From: Pseudophaeobacter flagellatus
GTDB taxonomy: Bacteria; Pseudomonadota; Alphaproteobacteria; Rhodobacterales; Rhodobacteraceae
Direction of reading: 5' to 3'
Length of the DNA: 64,000 nucleotides
NCBI RefSeq assembly: GCF_021228235.1
Contig: NZ_JAJQRG010000002.1
Span: 434,001-498,000 of the forward strand
The notes under the pieces are model-generated. The model did no database searches and was not told the DNA's origin. It saw nothing but the letters and a program-made list of their open reading frames with translations. Positions 43,788 to 53,800 of this stretch are shown in pieces (positions within the stretch are counted from its first letter, which is position 1; each line of letters starts with the position of its first letter). Both the position numbers and the translations under genes were made by a program.

Positions 43788-44978
43788 CTAGTTTTTGGGC
43801 GAATTTTCCGCCGGAAAGTTGAATACCGCGCCACTAAAAAATCCATCCGGCCCGAGAATCATTTCCCCCGTTGTGGATGGAATGGCACTGGGTTGATGCA
43901 TCGCGCCTTCGGGTTTTTGCGAAGCCAGCGGCAGATTGACCCCCAGCGGTGCCAGGGCATCGCGGTACAGATCGGTGCGGAAACAGGCACGCGCAGTGGC
44001 CCTGGCGGCGGCGTGGTCAAGCCCATGCCATCTGGATAGAAACGCGGCAATCCAGCTGGCCTGGCTCAGCCAGGGGAAATTGGCCGCGCCCTGATAGAAC
44101 TGCAAAAACCGGTCGGTCTGCCGGGGCGATTGTCCCAACCGGGTGGTCAACCGCTGCGTCAGGGCGGGGTCGATAGCATGTTCAGGCAGGTCCAGATGCT
44201 GGCTGCGCGCCAGGATGCTGACCGCCAGCGGCGTGTTTTCTGGCTGATCCAGCCACTGGGCCGCCTTTGACAGGGCGCGGATCATCGCCGCGCAGGTGGC
44301 GCTGTTCTCTGCTGCCCACTGGTGGCGCACGCCAAGCACCTTTTCTGGCGCAAATTCCCATATGCGCGATCCTGGCAGGATCATCGCCGCGCCGCTTTGT
44401 TGGACGGCAACGGTGCCCCAGGGTTCGCCCACGCAGAATATGTCCAGCGCGCCACTGCGTACCGCATCGGCCATTCTTGGCGGAGGCACGGTTACGATTT
44501 CGATCTGCTCTGGCCTATAGCGGGGGGCCTGTGACAGCCAGGTCTCTAGCAGCATACGGTGCATGGAAAAGGGAAAGGGCACGCCAATGCGCAGTGGCTG
44601 CGTTGTGGCGCAGAACAGCGCCTCGGATGTGGCCTCTGGGCTGCTGAAATTATTGCGCCAGCCGGTGCTCTGCATCCGGCGCTCCAGATCGGCAGAGACG
44701 CCAATAACCGTGCCATTCACCGAAAGCACCATCAGCGCATCAACCCGTGTCGTCACGCCGCCAAGGCCCAGCGACATCGCAATCGGCATCGGGGACAGCA
44801 TATGGGCAAAGTCGATCTGCCCAAAGGCCAGCCGATCGCGTAGCGCCGACCAGGAGGGCTGCTTCATCAGCTGCAGGTCCAGGCCTTCTTCGGCGGCAAA
44901 GGTCAATTCCTTGGCGATGATCAAGGGGGCGCAATCGACCAGCGGCAGGTAGCCGCAGTGTATTCGGGAGCTCTTCAT
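43788..44978 (-). CDS. nasS: Nitrate/nitrite sensor NasS (NrtA-like)
   Basis: The 396-residue protein is an NrtA/CmpA-family binding protein without a signal peptide (MKSSRIHCGYLPLVDCAPLIIAKELTFAAEEGL), as expected for the cytoplasmic sensor NasS. Family segments include FAHMLSPMPIAMSLGLGG, FPFSMHRMLLETWL and IFCVGEPWGTVAVQQ. In Paracoccus and Azotobacter NasS holds NasT inactive until nitrate or nitrite binds. Its ATG overlaps the nasT TGA (ATGA), fitting stoichiometric production of the pair. A terminator follows. Confidence 0.93.
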   Translation of the reverse strand: MKSSRIHCGYLPLVDCAPLIIAKELTFAAEEGLDLQLMKQPSWSALRDRLAFGQIDFAHMLSPMPIAMSLGLGGVTTRVDALMVLSVNGTVIGVSADLERRMQSTGWRNNFSSPEATSEALFCATTQPLRIGVPFPFSMHRMLLETWLSQAPRYRPEQIEIVTVPPPRMADAVRSGALDIFCVGEPWGTVAVQQSGAAMILPGSRIWEFAPEKVLGVRHQWAAENSATCAAMIRALSKAAQWLDQPENTPLAVSILARSQHLDLPEHAIDPALTQRLTTRLGQSPRQTDRFLQFYQGAANFPWLSQASWIAAFLSRWHGLDHAAARATARACFRTDLYRDALAPLGVNLPLASQKPEGAMHQPSAIPSTTGEMILGPDGFFSGAVFNFPAENSPKN

Positions 44979-45559
44979 TGCAACAGATCTGCGGCGGTGA
45001 CCAGGGCGGCGGCTACATCGATTACCTTGCGCCCCTGATCCATCGCCGTCTTGCGCAGCAGGCTATAGGCCTCGTCTTCGGATATGTTGCGGGCGCTGAT
45101 CAACAGGCCCTTGGCCCGATCAATGGTCTTGCGATCCGCCAGCGCCTGCTTGGCGGCCTCCAGTTCCGACTGCATTTTGGCAATCATGGAAAACCGGGCA
45201 ATGGCGGTTTCCAGCACGGGTTTGATGCGATCCTTTTGCAAGCCGTTCACCACATAGGCGCTAAGCCCGGCGGAAATGGCAGCCTGGGTCATGGCATTGT
45301 CCGTCTGGTCGACAAACATGGCAACAGGCCGGTTGCGCGCATTGGAGACAAAGCACAGATGTTCCAGCGTGTCGCGATCAGGGTTGGCCAGATCAATCAG
45401 GATGATATCGGGGTCCTGTTGAGTGAGGGTACGTTCCAGCGCCGCGGCCGAGGCAATGACGGTCGCTGTGGTCCAGCCGCCTTCCTTCAGCGCCTCCAGG
45501 ATATCTTGCGCCTTGGCGTGGTCGGCTTCCACCACGAGTATGTTTAAATCCTTGTGCAC
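44975..45559 (-). CDS. nasT: ANTAR-domain response regulator NasT
   Basis: Start GTG 45559 gives 194 residues with a receiver-like N-terminal domain (LNILVVEADHAKAQDILEAL, with PDIILIDLANPD at the phospho-acceptor position). A C-terminal ANTAR RNA-binding domain follows (LADRKTIDRAKGLLISARNISEDEAYSLLRKTAMDQGRKVIDVA). Released from NasS by nitrate or nitrite, NasT binds leader RNA and prevents termination upstream of nitrate-assimilation genes. The open frame extends far upstream, but that part has no family similarity. It is the first gene of the nasT-nasS pair. Confidence 0.94.
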   Translation of the reverse strand: MHKDLNILVVEADHAKAQDILEALKEGGWTTATVIASAAALERTLTQQDPDIILIDLANPDRDTLEHLCFVSNARNRPVAMFVDQTDNAMTQAAISAGLSAYVVNGLQKDRIKPVLETAIARFSMIAKMQSELEAAKQALADRKTIDRAKGLLISARNISEDEAYSLLRKTAMDQGRKVIDVAAALVTAADLLQ

Positions 45560-46047
45560 CCTGACTGGGTAGCGGCAAGGAGGGCACAAAAGCGAGCCGC
45601 CGGGGGCCGTTGCTGGTATTTGGCTACGAAACCGCAGGAACTGCACAAAAATGCGCCAGTTTGTGGGGTGGACGCCTGCAAACTGGACGCTTTGAGAACA
45701 GTTAAATTGACGAGTGCTGACGCGCCAATGCGCTGGTCCTCGCCCTCCCCTCAGTGAACGCCCTGCACAAACTCGGCCGTTTGACGCAACCAGCCGAGGG
45801 TTTCTGTTGCGGTGCAGCCCGCCGCGCGCGAGCCAATCACTCCGCAACACCGGAAGCCGCCATTCAAGTCCCTTCCCGATACTTGGCTGCCCTCTGCGCT
45901 GCCGCAAATCACTCTCGGATGCAGATGCAACGCTAACATGGGTTTAGAAAAACTAATGGCGCGAGCAATAATTTCTCGTTTGAGTGGTGCGATCTCTGCC
46001 TGTAGAGCCGCTCTTGCCCATGTGAGGGCTCAAATAATGAGGCAGAC
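45560..46047. other. Divergent intergenic region between nasT and the beta-lactamase gene
   Basis: It holds the promoters of nasT (minus) and ampC (plus). An 8-bp inverted repeat CCAGTTTG (45656-45663) and CAAACTGG (45679-45686), about 100 bases before the nasT start, is a candidate operator or leader hairpin. A minus-strand frame at about 45751-45870 reads NGGFRCCGVIGSRAAGCTATE; it has no start or family that can be recognised. No other feature is seen. Confidence 0.4.
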
Positions 46048-47202
46048 ATGAAATTTCTTACAGCCGCAGCAATCACGCTGCTGTCATTCCCAGCTGCGCT
46101 TGCCGCCGCGCCCTGGACCGACGCGCAAATGCAAGAGCTGGCTGAACGCAGCTTTGCTACCGTTATCGAGGAATACAACGTGCCCGGGCTGGTTGTCGGT
46201 GTGACGCACCGCGGGCAGACCTACTATTATGCGGCGGGCCTTGCCTCTCGTGAGGACAATATTGCGACGTCCCCGGATACACTTTTCGAGCTTGGATCGG
46301 TGAGCAAACTGTTCAACGTCAGCCTAGCCGCCTTGGCTGAAGCGCGCGGCGATATGGAGCTGAACGAGCAGGTTTCCGAACGGTTGCCGGACCTTGAAGG
46401 CACCCCTTTCGGGAACTTGTCTCTGATGGATCTCGCAACTCACAACTCCGGAGGGCTACCGCTGCAGGTGCCTGAAATCGTGGCAAGCTCCGAAGGCCTC
46501 GTGAAATGGCTGGCCGATTGGCAGCCAAGCGACACAGGCTCCCGAAGCTACTCGAATATCAGCATCGGTCTCTTGGGGCATATCACAGCCAATGTCTTGT
46601 GTATGGGATATGCGGACACGGTGGAGCAGGATCTGTTTCATGAAATGGGCCTGCAAAACACCTGGGTGAATGTTCCTGAAGAAGCTATGGACCGCTACGC
46701 CTATGGCTACGATCGTAAGACGGACCTTCCTATCCGCGTCAATCCCGGGGTTCTGGACGACGAAGCCTATGGCGTGAAATCCAATGCGCGCGACATGGTG
46801 CGTTTTCTGGACCTTCATTTGGGGCACGCTGATTCTTTCGGCGACCTCAGCACTGCTCTGGAGCGAACCCGGCAGGGGCTGGCTCGGACTGACGCCTATG
46901 TTCAGAACATGATCTGGGAGCAGTATCCTTGGCCGGTCAGCATGGAACAGATGATCAAGGGCAACAGCTATGCCTATATCCTGAAGCCGCAGCCGATGCA
47001 GAAGCTCGATCCGCCTTTGCCGCCGCAAGAGAATGTCATCCTCAACAAGACCGGATCGACCAATGGTTTTGGCGCCTACGTTGCCCTTTTGCCGGGAGAG
47101 GATCTGGGGGTAGCTGTTCTGGCAAACCGGAATATCCCGAACGAAGCACGCATCCGGGCGACCTACGCCTTCATTGGGCGGGTGCTTGCAGATCAGCGGT
47201 GA
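46048..47202 (+). CDS. ampC: Class C beta-lactamase family serine hydrolase (AmpC)
   Basis: The 384-residue protein has a signal peptide (MKFLTAAAITLLSFPAALAAA) and the three active-site motifs of AmpC: SVSK with the acyl-serine at residue 84 and Lys87, YSN at 168-170, and KTG at 334-336. Tyr168 is the class C signature that separates it from simple esterases. It should act in the periplasm on cephalosporins or as a DD-peptidase-like enzyme. The ribosome site is weak (GAGGCAGAC). A LysR gene is downstream on the same strand instead of divergent, as is usual for ampR. Confidence 0.9.
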   Translation: MKFLTAAAITLLSFPAALAAAPWTDAQMQELAERSFATVIEEYNVPGLVVGVTHRGQTYYYAAGLASREDNIATSPDTLFELGSVSKLFNVSLAALAEARGDMELNEQVSERLPDLEGTPFGNLSLMDLATHNSGGLPLQVPEIVASSEGLVKWLADWQPSDTGSRSYSNISIGLLGHITANVLCMGYADTVEQDLFHEMGLQNTWVNVPEEAMDRYAYGYDRKTDLPIRVNPGVLDDEAYGVKSNARDMVRFLDLHLGHADSFGDLSTALERTRQGLARTDAYVQNMIWEQYPWPVSMEQMIKGNSYAYILKPQPMQKLDPPLPPQENVILNKTGSTNGFGAYVALLPGEDLGVAVLANRNIPNEARIRATYAFIGRVLADQR

Positions 47203-47213
47203 TGTGAACTGTA

Positions 47214-47238
47214 CCGCCGCTTCACCAAGTAGCGGCGG
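47214..47238 (+). terminator. Hairpin after ampC
   Basis: CCGCCGCT (47214-47221) and AGCGGCGG (47231-47238) form an 8-bp stem with a 9-base loop, 12 bases after the ampC stop. A short GGTTTTG follows. It may attenuate read-through into the next small gene. Confidence 0.5.
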
Positions 47239-47263
47239 CGCCGGTTTTGAAAGGGGTGTGTGA

Positions 47264-47590
47264 ATGAAAAAAGTGTTTCTCGGGCTTGCCCTGCAGTTGG
47301 CTTGTGCCCCGCCGCTTGCTGCGCTCGATGCGTGGTCTTTGGAGAAATGCAGCATCTACACAAAGGCCTGGCGCAACTATGATGCGGGGATCCCCGAGCT
47401 CGGCACAGAATTTCGGGCTTCAAACGAAGCGTTCATCGCAAGTGGCTGCCAGGCGCGGGTTTCGGCTTGTCCAGAAAATGATACCGAATTCGAAGTTGCA
47501 GATCAGCTCAGCTGGATCATGGTCATCGAGGGGGCGCCGGGCTCATTCCTGCCCTTCTCCTGTAGTCGGCCTGCGCAAGAAGCCCGTTGA
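47264..47590 (+). CDS. Small secreted protein of unknown function, possibly frameshifted at its end
   Basis: The frame gives 108 residues: a signal peptide (MKKVFLGLALQLACAPPLAA) and a mature part with several cysteines and the segment CSIYTKAWRNYDAGIPELGTEFRASNEAF. A good ribosome site (AAGGGG) precedes ATG 47264. The last residues (CSRPAQEAR) look unlike the rest, while the +1 frame continues with VVGLRKKPVDAVASSQLAVADRKGEADVVCTIDPK to a stop at 47708, overlapping the next gene start. That tail looks coding, so a frameshift near 47560 is possible. No family is recognised. Confidence 0.55.
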   Translation: MKKVFLGLALQLACAPPLAALDAWSLEKCSIYTKAWRNYDAGIPELGTEFRASNEAFIASGCQARVSACPENDTEFEVADQLSWIMVIEGAPGSFLPFSCSRPAQEAR

Positions 47591-47683
47591 TGCCGTTGCG
47601 TCTTCTCAACTTGCAGTCGCGGACCGAAAAGGCGAGGCTGATGTCGTCTGCACAATTGATCCGAAAGTCAGGAACACCAGCGC

Positions 47684-48595
47684 ATGGACCGTCCCAATCT
47701 GCCCTTGAACGCCCTGCGCGCCTTCGAGGTCGCCGCACGGCAGGGGAGTTTTACCCAGGCGGCTGTTGAGCTGCGGGTCAGCCAGGCAGCTGTCAGCCAT
47801 CAGATCAAAGGGTTGGAAGACCTGCTTGGAGTGCAGCTTTTCACCCGGACGCCGAAGGGCCTGCTCCTGACGGATGAGGCAATGGCACTGTTCCCCGTGA
47901 TCAACGATAGCCTCGACCGGGTTGGGCGGGTTCTCGATGGCTTTCTGGACGGGCAGTATCAAGAGACGCTGCATGTAGGGGTTGTCACGACCTTTGCCGT
48001 CGGGTGGCTGATACCGCAACTGGCAGCTTTTCGCATCGCCCATCCGGGGATCGACCTACGCATTTGGACCAACAACAACCGTGTGGATATTTCCAAGGAA
48101 GGCTTGCATATGGCAATCCGTTTCGGCGCGGGGCGCTGGAGCGGACTGGAGGCAGTTCCTCTTTTGGAAGCACCGTTAACGCCGCTTTGCTCTCCATGGC
48201 TTGCAGAAAACCTGAAGAAGCCTGCCGACCTGCACGGACACGTTCTCTTGCGTTCCTATCGGGCGGATGAGTGGCCCGCCTGGTTTGATAAGGCTGGTAC
48301 TGTCTGCCCCAACCTGTGCGACCCGATATTTGACAGTTCCATCGCCATGGCAGACATTGCCGAAACGGGGGCTGGGGTTGCGCTGCTTTCCCCGGCAATG
48401 TTTGGTGAGCGATTGGAATCTGGGCGCTTAGCCGCGCCATTTTCCGCTCAGATAGAAACCGGGCGCTACTGGCTGACACACCCTGCTTATAAGCCGCCTA
48501 CACCGGCGATGATCAGCTTTAAGGAGTGGCTTCTCGACCGTCTTCCCAATGATCCCAGTCAGGCGGCACCGAAGGTGGGCCCCATTATTAAGTAA
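47684..48595 (+). CDS. LysR-family regulator, AmpR/GcvA-like
   Basis: The 303-residue protein has an N-terminal HTH with the AmpR/GcvA-type sequence LPLNALRAFEVAARQGSFTQAAVELRVSQAAVSHQIKGLEDLLG, then an effector domain (LHVGVVTTFAVGWLIPQLAAFRIAHPGIDLRIWTNNN). AmpR senses muropeptides and controls ampC; proximity to the class C beta-lactamase gene makes that role likely. AmpR is normally divergent from ampC; here it lies downstream in the same direction with a small secreted-protein gene between. Confidence 0.88.
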   Translation: MDRPNLPLNALRAFEVAARQGSFTQAAVELRVSQAAVSHQIKGLEDLLGVQLFTRTPKGLLLTDEAMALFPVINDSLDRVGRVLDGFLDGQYQETLHVGVVTTFAVGWLIPQLAAFRIAHPGIDLRIWTNNNRVDISKEGLHMAIRFGAGRWSGLEAVPLLEAPLTPLCSPWLAENLKKPADLHGHVLLRSYRADEWPAWFDKAGTVCPNLCDPIFDSSIAMADIAETGAGVALLSPAMFGERLESGRLAAPFSAQIETGRYWLTHPAYKPPTPAMISFKEWLLDRLPNDPSQAAPKVGPIIK

Positions 48596-48858
48596 GGCCA
48601 TTTTTTCGAATTGCCGGAGCCAATTGCTGCGCTAACCTCGGACCTGCGGCATAGTGCCGGTTTTGAGAAGTTGCACCGCGTCATTGAACCGGTCAACGAA
48701 GGTCGGGATTGTGGCGAAGAAGCCCAATAGAACCTATTGAAAGCCCCGACTTTGCAAAGTCCACTTTTTGCGCTTTGCCGACCTTTGAGCGACGCGCAGT
48801 ATCAAGCATGACGGGCACCCGTTGACCCCTGGAAGATTGCTAGATTGTGCAGATGGAA

Positions 48859-49179
48859 CTATTCACCCAGTAGCTTTTTGCGCTCGGCATATTCCTTGGC
48901 GTCTATCTCGCCGTTGGCAAAGCGGAGATTTAAGGCGTCCAGCGCACTATTGCTTTTCCCCTCAGTGAAACCGGCATTAGGCGCCATCCATCGTATGAGG
49001 GCCACGATCCCGACGACCAACGCGGCCAAAAGAACCAACATGAATACGGGCCCCAAGAACATGCCAAACCCATGTTCCGCATACATATGCGGGTGGCTAT
49101 ACCCGCCGGACGCATCAGCGACTGCGGGGGTGGCGAGTATCACTGCCAATGCGAAGTTCGAAATGCCTAGTAGTTTCAT
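48859..49179 (-). CDS. SHOCT-domain small membrane protein
   Basis: The start at ATG 49179 gives 106 residues: a signal-like segment (MKLLGISNFALAVILATPAVADA), a transmembrane helix (FLGPVFMLVLLAALVVGIVALIRWM) and a C-terminal SHOCT motif (ALDALNLRFANGEIDAKEYAERKKLL). SHOCT helices are thought to mediate oligomerisation; no specific function can be given. It stands alone, with AGGAGAACCGGG just before the start. Confidence 0.85.
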   Translation of the reverse strand: MKLLGISNFALAVILATPAVADASGGYSHPHMYAEHGFGMFLGPVFMLVLLAALVVGIVALIRWMAPNAGFTEGKSNSALDALNLRFANGEIDAKEYAERKKLLGE

Positions 49180-49587
49180 TCCCGGTTCTCCTTTGGAATA
49201 CGGCAACCGCTCTTGATTGCAATAAAATCACTGGAAAACTAACTCTGTCGCTTATTCGCCGCGTTGACCCTGATCAACCTGCACAGAATTTAGCTGAGCG
49301 GTAAATCTCTTGTTTGGGCTCATTGCAGACATTGGTTGTCAAAATTGAGCTCTTGCAGCTTGAAGGTCCGCTTTGCGGAAGTCGAGACACTCTGCTCGCA
49401 CATGCGGCATGTGCTTCCGCCTTCATTGCGCCAAAGGTAACTTTGGGCTGGGCTGCCGTCACCTGGCGGCGAGCGCAGCGTCTCGCAGGCAACGGAAACT
49501 CCGCTGCAACGCCGCATGGCAGCTTTGAACCCTTTAGCGAAAATTGGAAACTCGCCGCCCGAGTTATAGGACTGGGCGGCGATGAGA
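49180..49587. other. Intergenic region upstream of the SHOCT gene
   Basis: About 400 bases between two minus-strand genes. It must contain the SHOCT promoter. Short open frames occur in several phases but none has a ribosome site or protein-like composition. No repeats or RNA structures are evident. Confidence 0.35.
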
Positions 49588-50319
49588 TCAGTTCTTGTGT
49601 GCCGAAACCATCAACATCATTGGCCGTTCCATCTCTTCGACCAGCTCCGGCATCGCCGCGACCTGGTCCGGCGTCGGTGCAAACTCCTCAATCCGGTGCA
49701 GGGTGAAGCCCGTGCCGATTAGAGTGTTGATCGTAGTCGCCAGTGTTCGATGATGCTTCAACACCCCCTCAGCGAACCAGTTAGTACGACGCTCGCCCTC
49801 CGTCGAATAGCCGTTGACCGGCCAAGTCTTGCGCCCGTCCTCGTCCTCAATCCAATGCGGATGGGCCGCAGCCATGAAGATCGGGTGTTCGATGGTGAAG
49901 ACCAAGTCGCCGCCGTGCGTCAGCGCGCGGTGGCTCATGCGCATCAGACGCCCAAAATCTCGGACATAATGGAATGTCAGCGCGCTATAAACCAAATCGA
50001 AGGCGGCTTCCGGCAGTTCGAGCGTGTTGAGATCGGCAATGCGATATTCGATGGCGGCATCGTTAGTGTCGGCCCGTGCCCGGTCGATCATGTTCCGCGA
50101 CAGATCAAGCCCCAGGACCGAGACCGCACCGTTTTCACGGAACCAGCGGGATGCCCAACCGAAGCCGCAGCCCAGATCGGCCACACGCTTGTCTGCGACG
50201 TCCGGCAGTAACGCGCGGATGGCGGGCCATTCCGGCGCACCAGCCAGGCCCTGCACCTGCCGGGGCAACTGGCTGTAGCCAGAAAAGAATTTGGGGTCGT
50301 CGTAGATATTCTGTGCCAT
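49588..50319 (-). CDS. Class I SAM-dependent methyltransferase
   Basis: ATG 50319 (GGAGA upstream) gives 243 residues starting MAQNIYDDPKFFSGYSQLPRQVQGL. The methyltransferase_11 fold has motif I VADLGCGFGWASRWF, motif II VLGLDLSRNMIDRA and the post-I FDLVYSALTFHYV, followed by LTHGGDLVFTIEHPIF. Substrate unknown; the overall shape resembles small-molecule methyltransferases. It has no operon partner. Confidence 0.88.
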   Translation of the reverse strand: MAQNIYDDPKFFSGYSQLPRQVQGLAGAPEWPAIRALLPDVADKRVADLGCGFGWASRWFRENGAVSVLGLDLSRNMIDRARADTNDAAIEYRIADLNTLELPEAAFDLVYSALTFHYVRDFGRLMRMSHRALTHGGDLVFTIEHPIFMAAAHPHWIEDEDGRKTWPVNGYSTEGERRTNWFAEGVLKHHRTLATTINTLIGTGFTLHRIEEFAPTPDQVAAMPELVEEMERPMMLMVSAHKN

Positions 50320-50808
50320 GTTAATCTCCAGAGAAAAAGGGAGGACGAGGCAGGTTTTCCACGCCAAGACGCCTCGTCCGTAAGGGCGAGGCCGAGGCTG
50401 GCAATCGGCGTGGTCAGGTCGCGTGATCGTCATCCCGGCATCCCGCCAAGGGGATACCGGCCAACCGGGCGACTATGTGGATGTCCTTCTCAACCATTTA
50501 AGTTACATCGAACTGAATGTTATAAATGTCAACTTCACCTCCAATTTGAACGTCCGAAATGTCCCGCATCTCTTCCATTCGATGATGTCTGGCGGCTGGA
50601 CCTGCGGCAAAAGGCTCTTCCCCAAGTGCGCATGCAGCATATGTCTTCCGTCCTGCCTCTGGATCCCGTGACTTTGCAAATTCGGTCTTTCAGCCCGCTT
50701 CCGGGCTTGGACTATGAAGTTCGATCCTGCAGTGCGCTTCGCCTACTGCAGAACCTTTTTGCAACCTGATTTCTTGATTAGGGGCCGGGATCATCGCATG
50801 ATCGATAT
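50320..50808. other. Intergenic region before the cyclase gene
   Basis: It separates a minus-strand methyltransferase gene from the plus-strand cyclase gene and must hold both promoters. Base composition drops in the middle (about 50490-50560). No gene with protein character, hairpin with a T-run or long repeat was found. Confidence 0.35.
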
Positions 50809-53800
50809 ATGTCTGTAGAAATGGATAAGTGGCTGACCAATCTCGGAATGGGCAAGTATCACGAGGCGTTTGCGGAAAATGATGTCGACGCGAGTGTATT
50901 GCCCTTGCTGACGCATGACGACCTCAAGGAACTTGGGGTCAGTTTGGGACATCGGCGTATCATCCTGGCTGCGATCGATAAGTTGCGCAACGACCAACCG
51001 GAAGGGCGTGCGTCCTCGGCGATATCTAATCAATTGGAGCACACGGATCCGGGTGCGGGCGCAGGAAATCCGCAAGGCGCCCGCGAGGTGACGGGTCGGT
51101 TCGTGTCGTCGGGCATGGCAGAGCGGCGCCATCTGACGGTTCTATTTGCGGATCTGGTGGGGTCGACTGAACTCACCAACCGGCTTGATCCCGAGGATAT
51201 GCGGGATTTGTTGCAGAGCTACCAGGATGCGATTGCAGGCGCAGTCAGCCGATACGGTGGCTATGTGGCCAAGTATCTGGGCGATGGCCTGCTGGTGTTT
51301 TTTGGCTGGCCGACAGCATATGAGGATCACGCGATCCGGGCCATCAAGGCCAGTCTGGAAGCCATTCGTCGGGTCGGGGAACTGAAAACACCAGATGGCG
51401 TGCCTTTGTCGGCGCGGTTGGGCATCGCGAGTGGTGATGTTGTGGTTGGCGATACGATTGGCGAAAATACCTACGAAGAAGGTGCAATGACGGGACCGAT
51501 CGTCAATCTGGCCTCAAGAATCCAGGAGCACGCCAAACCCAATACGGTTGTTCTGCCTGCCGAGGAAAGCGAGGCCACTCTGCACCAGATTTTTGAGTTC
51601 GAAACGCTGGGACGGGTTGCGCTGAAAGGGTTCGATGAGCCTAGAACCCTGTTGCAGGTGAAGTCCGAGCGCAGCGCAGAGAGCCGCTTTCGGGCCTCTC
51701 ACGGGGAAGACGGCGGCAGCGTGATGATTGGTCGTGATTACGATAAGGGCTTTTTGCTACAATCGTGGAAGCGCGCGCAAGCCGGCAGGGGAGAAGTTGT
51801 CCTGCTGACCGGAGAGGCCGGGATCGGAAAGTCACGGTTGACGGAGGATTTCCTAGCCGAGGTCACGGCAAACGGTCAGGCTGATGTTATTCGCCTGAAT
51901 TGCTCTCCTTATCTCACCAGCAGCCCGTTCCATCCGGTCACACAGCGGATTTCACAAGATGCGGGTGTCGATCCCGATTTTGATGATGAGCAGATCCTGA
52001 GCCATGTGCGCAGGTTGCTGCAGGCCCGGGATGGGCTGGATTGGCAGCGGGTTCTGCCGGTGTTCGCGGCATTGGTCGCACCGCGCAGTACCGTCGCGCG
52101 CACTGTGCTCGACCTGCCGCCGCAGGAGCAGCGCGACCTCACCATTCAGACATTGATCCACACGGTTAAGGTGAGATCCGGGGTGTGCCCGGTCATTCTA
52201 TGCGTTGAGGACGCCCATTGGATCGATCCATCGACGCAAGCATTGCTTGAACGGTTTAAGGCAATCTGCGCGGATTTGCCGTTGATGACCCTGATCACGC
52301 ACCGACCCGGCTGGGAACTGGGGCGCGAAGAGGGCGATGCGCATGTACAGACGGTACAGTTACGCCGGTTCGAGCCTGCCGATGTCGCGGCGTTGGTGCA
52401 GAAAATTACCGGAAGCACGCCTGACGAGGCGCTGATTGCAACGATTGTCGAAAAGACCGATGGTGTGCCATTGTTTGTCGAGGAACTGACACGGGCGATG
52501 GTTGCCGCAGGCGATCAGGGGAATGTGCGTGTCCCCTCGTCGTTGAACGGCGCGTTGATGGCCCGTCTGGATGCGGTTTCGCCAGAGGCCAAACAAGTTG
52601 CGCTAACCTGCTCGGTCATCGGGCGTGAATTTGAGCCGAGCGTGCTGGAGGCAGCCATGGCGGCCGCAGACGATGACATTCGGGCCCGTCTGGATGAGTT
52701 GTCGCGGACCGGAATTATCTTTGAGAGCGGACACAATCGGGGTCACTTCATTTTTCGCCATGCCCTGATCCGTGACACGGCCTATCAGTCCATGTTGAGC
52801 GCGACCCGCAGGGAACAGCATGCAAATGTTGCCCGCGCGCTGATGCAGGTGCGCGCTGCCGAGGTCGAACGTCGGCCCGAACTTGTCGCGCGGCACCTGT
52901 CTGAGGCTGAGGATTGGCGGGCAGCCTATGATAAATGGCAGTCCGCGACGGAAATGGCGCTGGCGCGTTCCGCAAGCAAGGAGGCGATGAGCCATGCAAG
53001 AGAAACGCTTGGAGCCGCGGCGAGGCTGGGTTCTGAGGCCGTGGCCGAGGAGATTCGGGGCAAAATCCTGATCGGGCGAAGCCATGACAGTCTGGGCGAA
53101 TTGCGGCACGGCATCGTGGCCTTGGAGGACGCCTATGAGGCGGCACGCAAAGCTGGCCATGCGGAGCTGGCGGCGGATGCTGCATTCTATTTTGCCGACT
53201 CCTTGATGATGACGGGCCTGCGACACCGCGATGCGATCAAGCTGTGTGGCGCTGCTCTGACGGACCTGCCGGATCACGATGAGGTGCGCCGGTGCGGGCT
53301 GATGAGCCAGCTTGCCCGCGCCCATAGTTTCATCGGCCAATCTGCAGAAAGTGCGCGATTTGGCCAACAATCAATGGAACTGGCCGCCAAGCTGGGAGAT
53401 TATAAGGCTCAGTTCTCGGTTATGATGGTTCGCTTCGGCGCGCCGTTTGTTGCCCGCAAGGACAGCGAGGCGCGCAACTGGCGTGAAAACCTGGAAGCAA
53501 TGCACCAGGTGGCCGAGAAGTTGGGCAGTATTGATCAGGGGCGGGAGCGGACGCTCAGCCTGTTTGTCGGTGCAGAAATGGCTGACCGTCAGTTGATGGA
53601 CCATTCGCTGGAACTGCTGACTGAGATTTCGAAGAAGGACAATCACCTGCAACTGTACTGGGTCCAGCGGCACGCAAGCGCAATGGTTGCGATCATGGAA
53701 GGTGACTTTGAACTGGCGGAGCAGCGCGCCACCGAGGCGGTGGAGATTGGCCGCAAGACGCATGGAGAACATGTCGAGGGGGTCTTTGGCGTTCAGATGT

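Noticed and set aside
45751-45939. Minus-strand open frame between nasT and ampC
   Set aside because: Cysteine- and glycine-rich with no start signal or recognised family; not enough to call a gene.
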